A stretch of 6,069 bases of DNA, from NCBI GenBank assembly GCA_938038165.1, contig CALHRB010000175.1:1-6069 (forward strand), given 5' to 3'. The notes beneath the pieces were generated by a model. That model had not been told where the DNA came from. It made no database searches and saw only the letters and a list, made by a program, of their open reading frames with translations. This stretch comes from Candidatus Kapaibacterium sp. (GTDB lineage Bacteria; Bacteroidota; Ignavibacteria; Kapaibacteriales; UBA2268). This document shows positions 5,254 through 6,069 of the stretch, one piece after another (the stretch's first letter is position 1; each line of letters begins with the position of its first letter). The translations under genes were made by a program, and so were the position numbers.

Positions 5254-6069
5254 ATGAATGACAATATAAATGATGGCAATAACAAAGATGAAATTGAGCA
5301 TGGTGACCTAAAAGAAAAAAAAGAGAATAAAGGGTTAGGATACCAACTGAATAAAAAGGAAACAATTAAGAAACAATTTCATCATGGAATAGTCAAATAT
5401 TACAATTCCGATTTCCTTTCTGATGCAAGTGTTTCCAAACTTAAACATTCATTGGAAGATACGGGAAGTAAAAGATATTCACCCTATGCTGAGGTCATTT
5501 TCAAGTGCAAAAGAAAAAAATTATTTAAGAACATCCATAATTATCCTTTGAATGAATTTGAATTTGTTATTGTTCAGGTTGATAATGGTATTGATCTGGG
5601 AACCATATATTCTTGTGGCGAAGAAGCAATAATTAAATTTCATACCGTTTACAAAGAGGAAGAGCCTGAATACTCAATTATTAGACATATGAACTACGAT
5701 GACTTTCAGAAACACAAGAAAAACCTCGAAGATGAGACAAAAGCTTTAGCTCAAATCAAATCTATTGTCAAAGAATATAAACTTGATATGAAGGTTACAG
5801 AAGCCGAATGGCAGTTCGACAGGGAAAGGTTGACGGTCTATTTTACTGCTCCTCAGAGAATTGATTTCAGAGGATTGGTTAAAGAGCTTGCAAGGGTATT
5901 CAGAACCCGAATTGAATTAAGGCAAATCAGTTCGAGAGAGGAAGCCAAAAGAATCGGAGGGATGGGTCCATGCGGAAGATGTCTTTGCTGCACCTCATTT
6001 GTTTCTGAATTTACTCATGTTACTCTCGACCATGCCAGAATACAACAGCTTTCAAATAATGTTTCAAAA
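5254..6069 (+). CDS. ricT: PSP1 domain protein, RicT/YaaT-like, 3' partial
   Basis: The frame is open from the ATG at 5254 (stop in frame at 5245, so this is the first possible start) to the window edge, giving 272 residues without a stop. Residues 1-42 are charged and low complexity. GIVKYYNSD begins the conserved part near 45. The PSP1 C-terminal domain spans roughly 150-250: KLDMKVTEAEWQFDRERLTV from 176, TAPQRIDFRGLVKELARVFR, RTRIELRQIS at 217-226, and the hallmark GGMGPCGRCLCC at 235-246. C240, C245 and C246 keep the C-x4-CC spacing of RicT; C243 is an extra cysteine where proline is usual. The second cysteine group expected further on lies outside the window. In Bacillus, RicT forms the Fe-S-containing Y-complex with RicA and RicF and helps RNase Y mature mRNAs. 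The role in this group of bacteria is less clear. No Shine-Dalgarno sequence precedes the start. Confidence 0.92.
   Translation, partial: MNDNINDGNNKDEIEHGDLKEKKENKGLGYQLNKKETIKKQFHHGIVKYYNSDFLSDASVSKLKHSLEDTGSKRYSPYAEVIFKCKRKKLFKNIHNYPLNEFEFVIVQVDNGIDLGTIYSCGEEAIIKFHTVYKEEEPEYSIIRHMNYDDFQKHKKNLEDETKALAQIKSIVKEYKLDMKVTEAEWQFDRERLTVYFTAPQRIDFRGLVKELARVFRTRIELRQISSREEAKRIGGMGPCGRCLCCTSFVSEFTHVTLDHARIQQLSNNVSK

Overview
The window is AT-rich bacterial DNA with two partial long genes at its ends and a gene-poor, decayed stretch of about 2.2 kb between them. The organism is most likely a member of the Bacteroidota/Chlorobiota/Ignavibacteria/Kapabacteria side of the FCB group. This is inferred from a type IX secretion (T9SS) C-terminal sorting domain with PNPAND and IYWD motifs, a decayed second sorting domain of another subtype, a TamB-like envelope protein and a PSP1/RicT protein with no Shine-Dalgarno sequence.

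Layout. Bases 2-3094 (+) hold the C-terminal ~1030 residues of a TamB/AsmA-superfamily protein, whose start lies left of the window. Bases 3095-4100 hold no convincing long gene. They contain a wrecked T9SS sorting-domain gene (about 3223-3426), a cluster of short GATTCC...GAATGAC palindromic repeats in alternating orientation (3445-3554), an AT-rich piece with nothing recognisable (3555-3704), a 15-codon ORF with a good ribosome binding site that runs into a strong hairpin (3721-3787), and a hairpin-dense segment (3920-4057). The minus strand of that last segment carries a possible 58-residue ORF followed by an intrinsic terminator. Bases 4101-4619 (+) encode a short secreted protein: signal peptide, about 50 residues of propeller-like sequence, and a T9SS sorting domain. 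Bases 4620-5253 contain more copies of the palindromic repeat (4636-4782), a tandem hairpin that can act as a minus-strand terminator (4853-4890), and the 3' part of a decayed minus-strand OsmC-like gene (4912 to about 5160). Bases 5161-5253 show no feature I can name. From 5254 to the right edge runs a PSP1/RicT-like gene, cut off by the window just after its first cysteine cluster.

How the genes relate. TamB and the T9SS cargo are both envelope functions, and RicT belongs to cytoplasmic RNA processing. They are separated by long non-coding gaps and do not look like one operon. The middle looks like a decay zone: two pseudogenes, one apparently shrunken cargo gene, and dispersed palindromes that create spurious ORFs in both gaps. 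I did not find a convincing new multi-gene system. The segment most worth a second look is the hairpin-rich minus-strand locus at 3748-4057.
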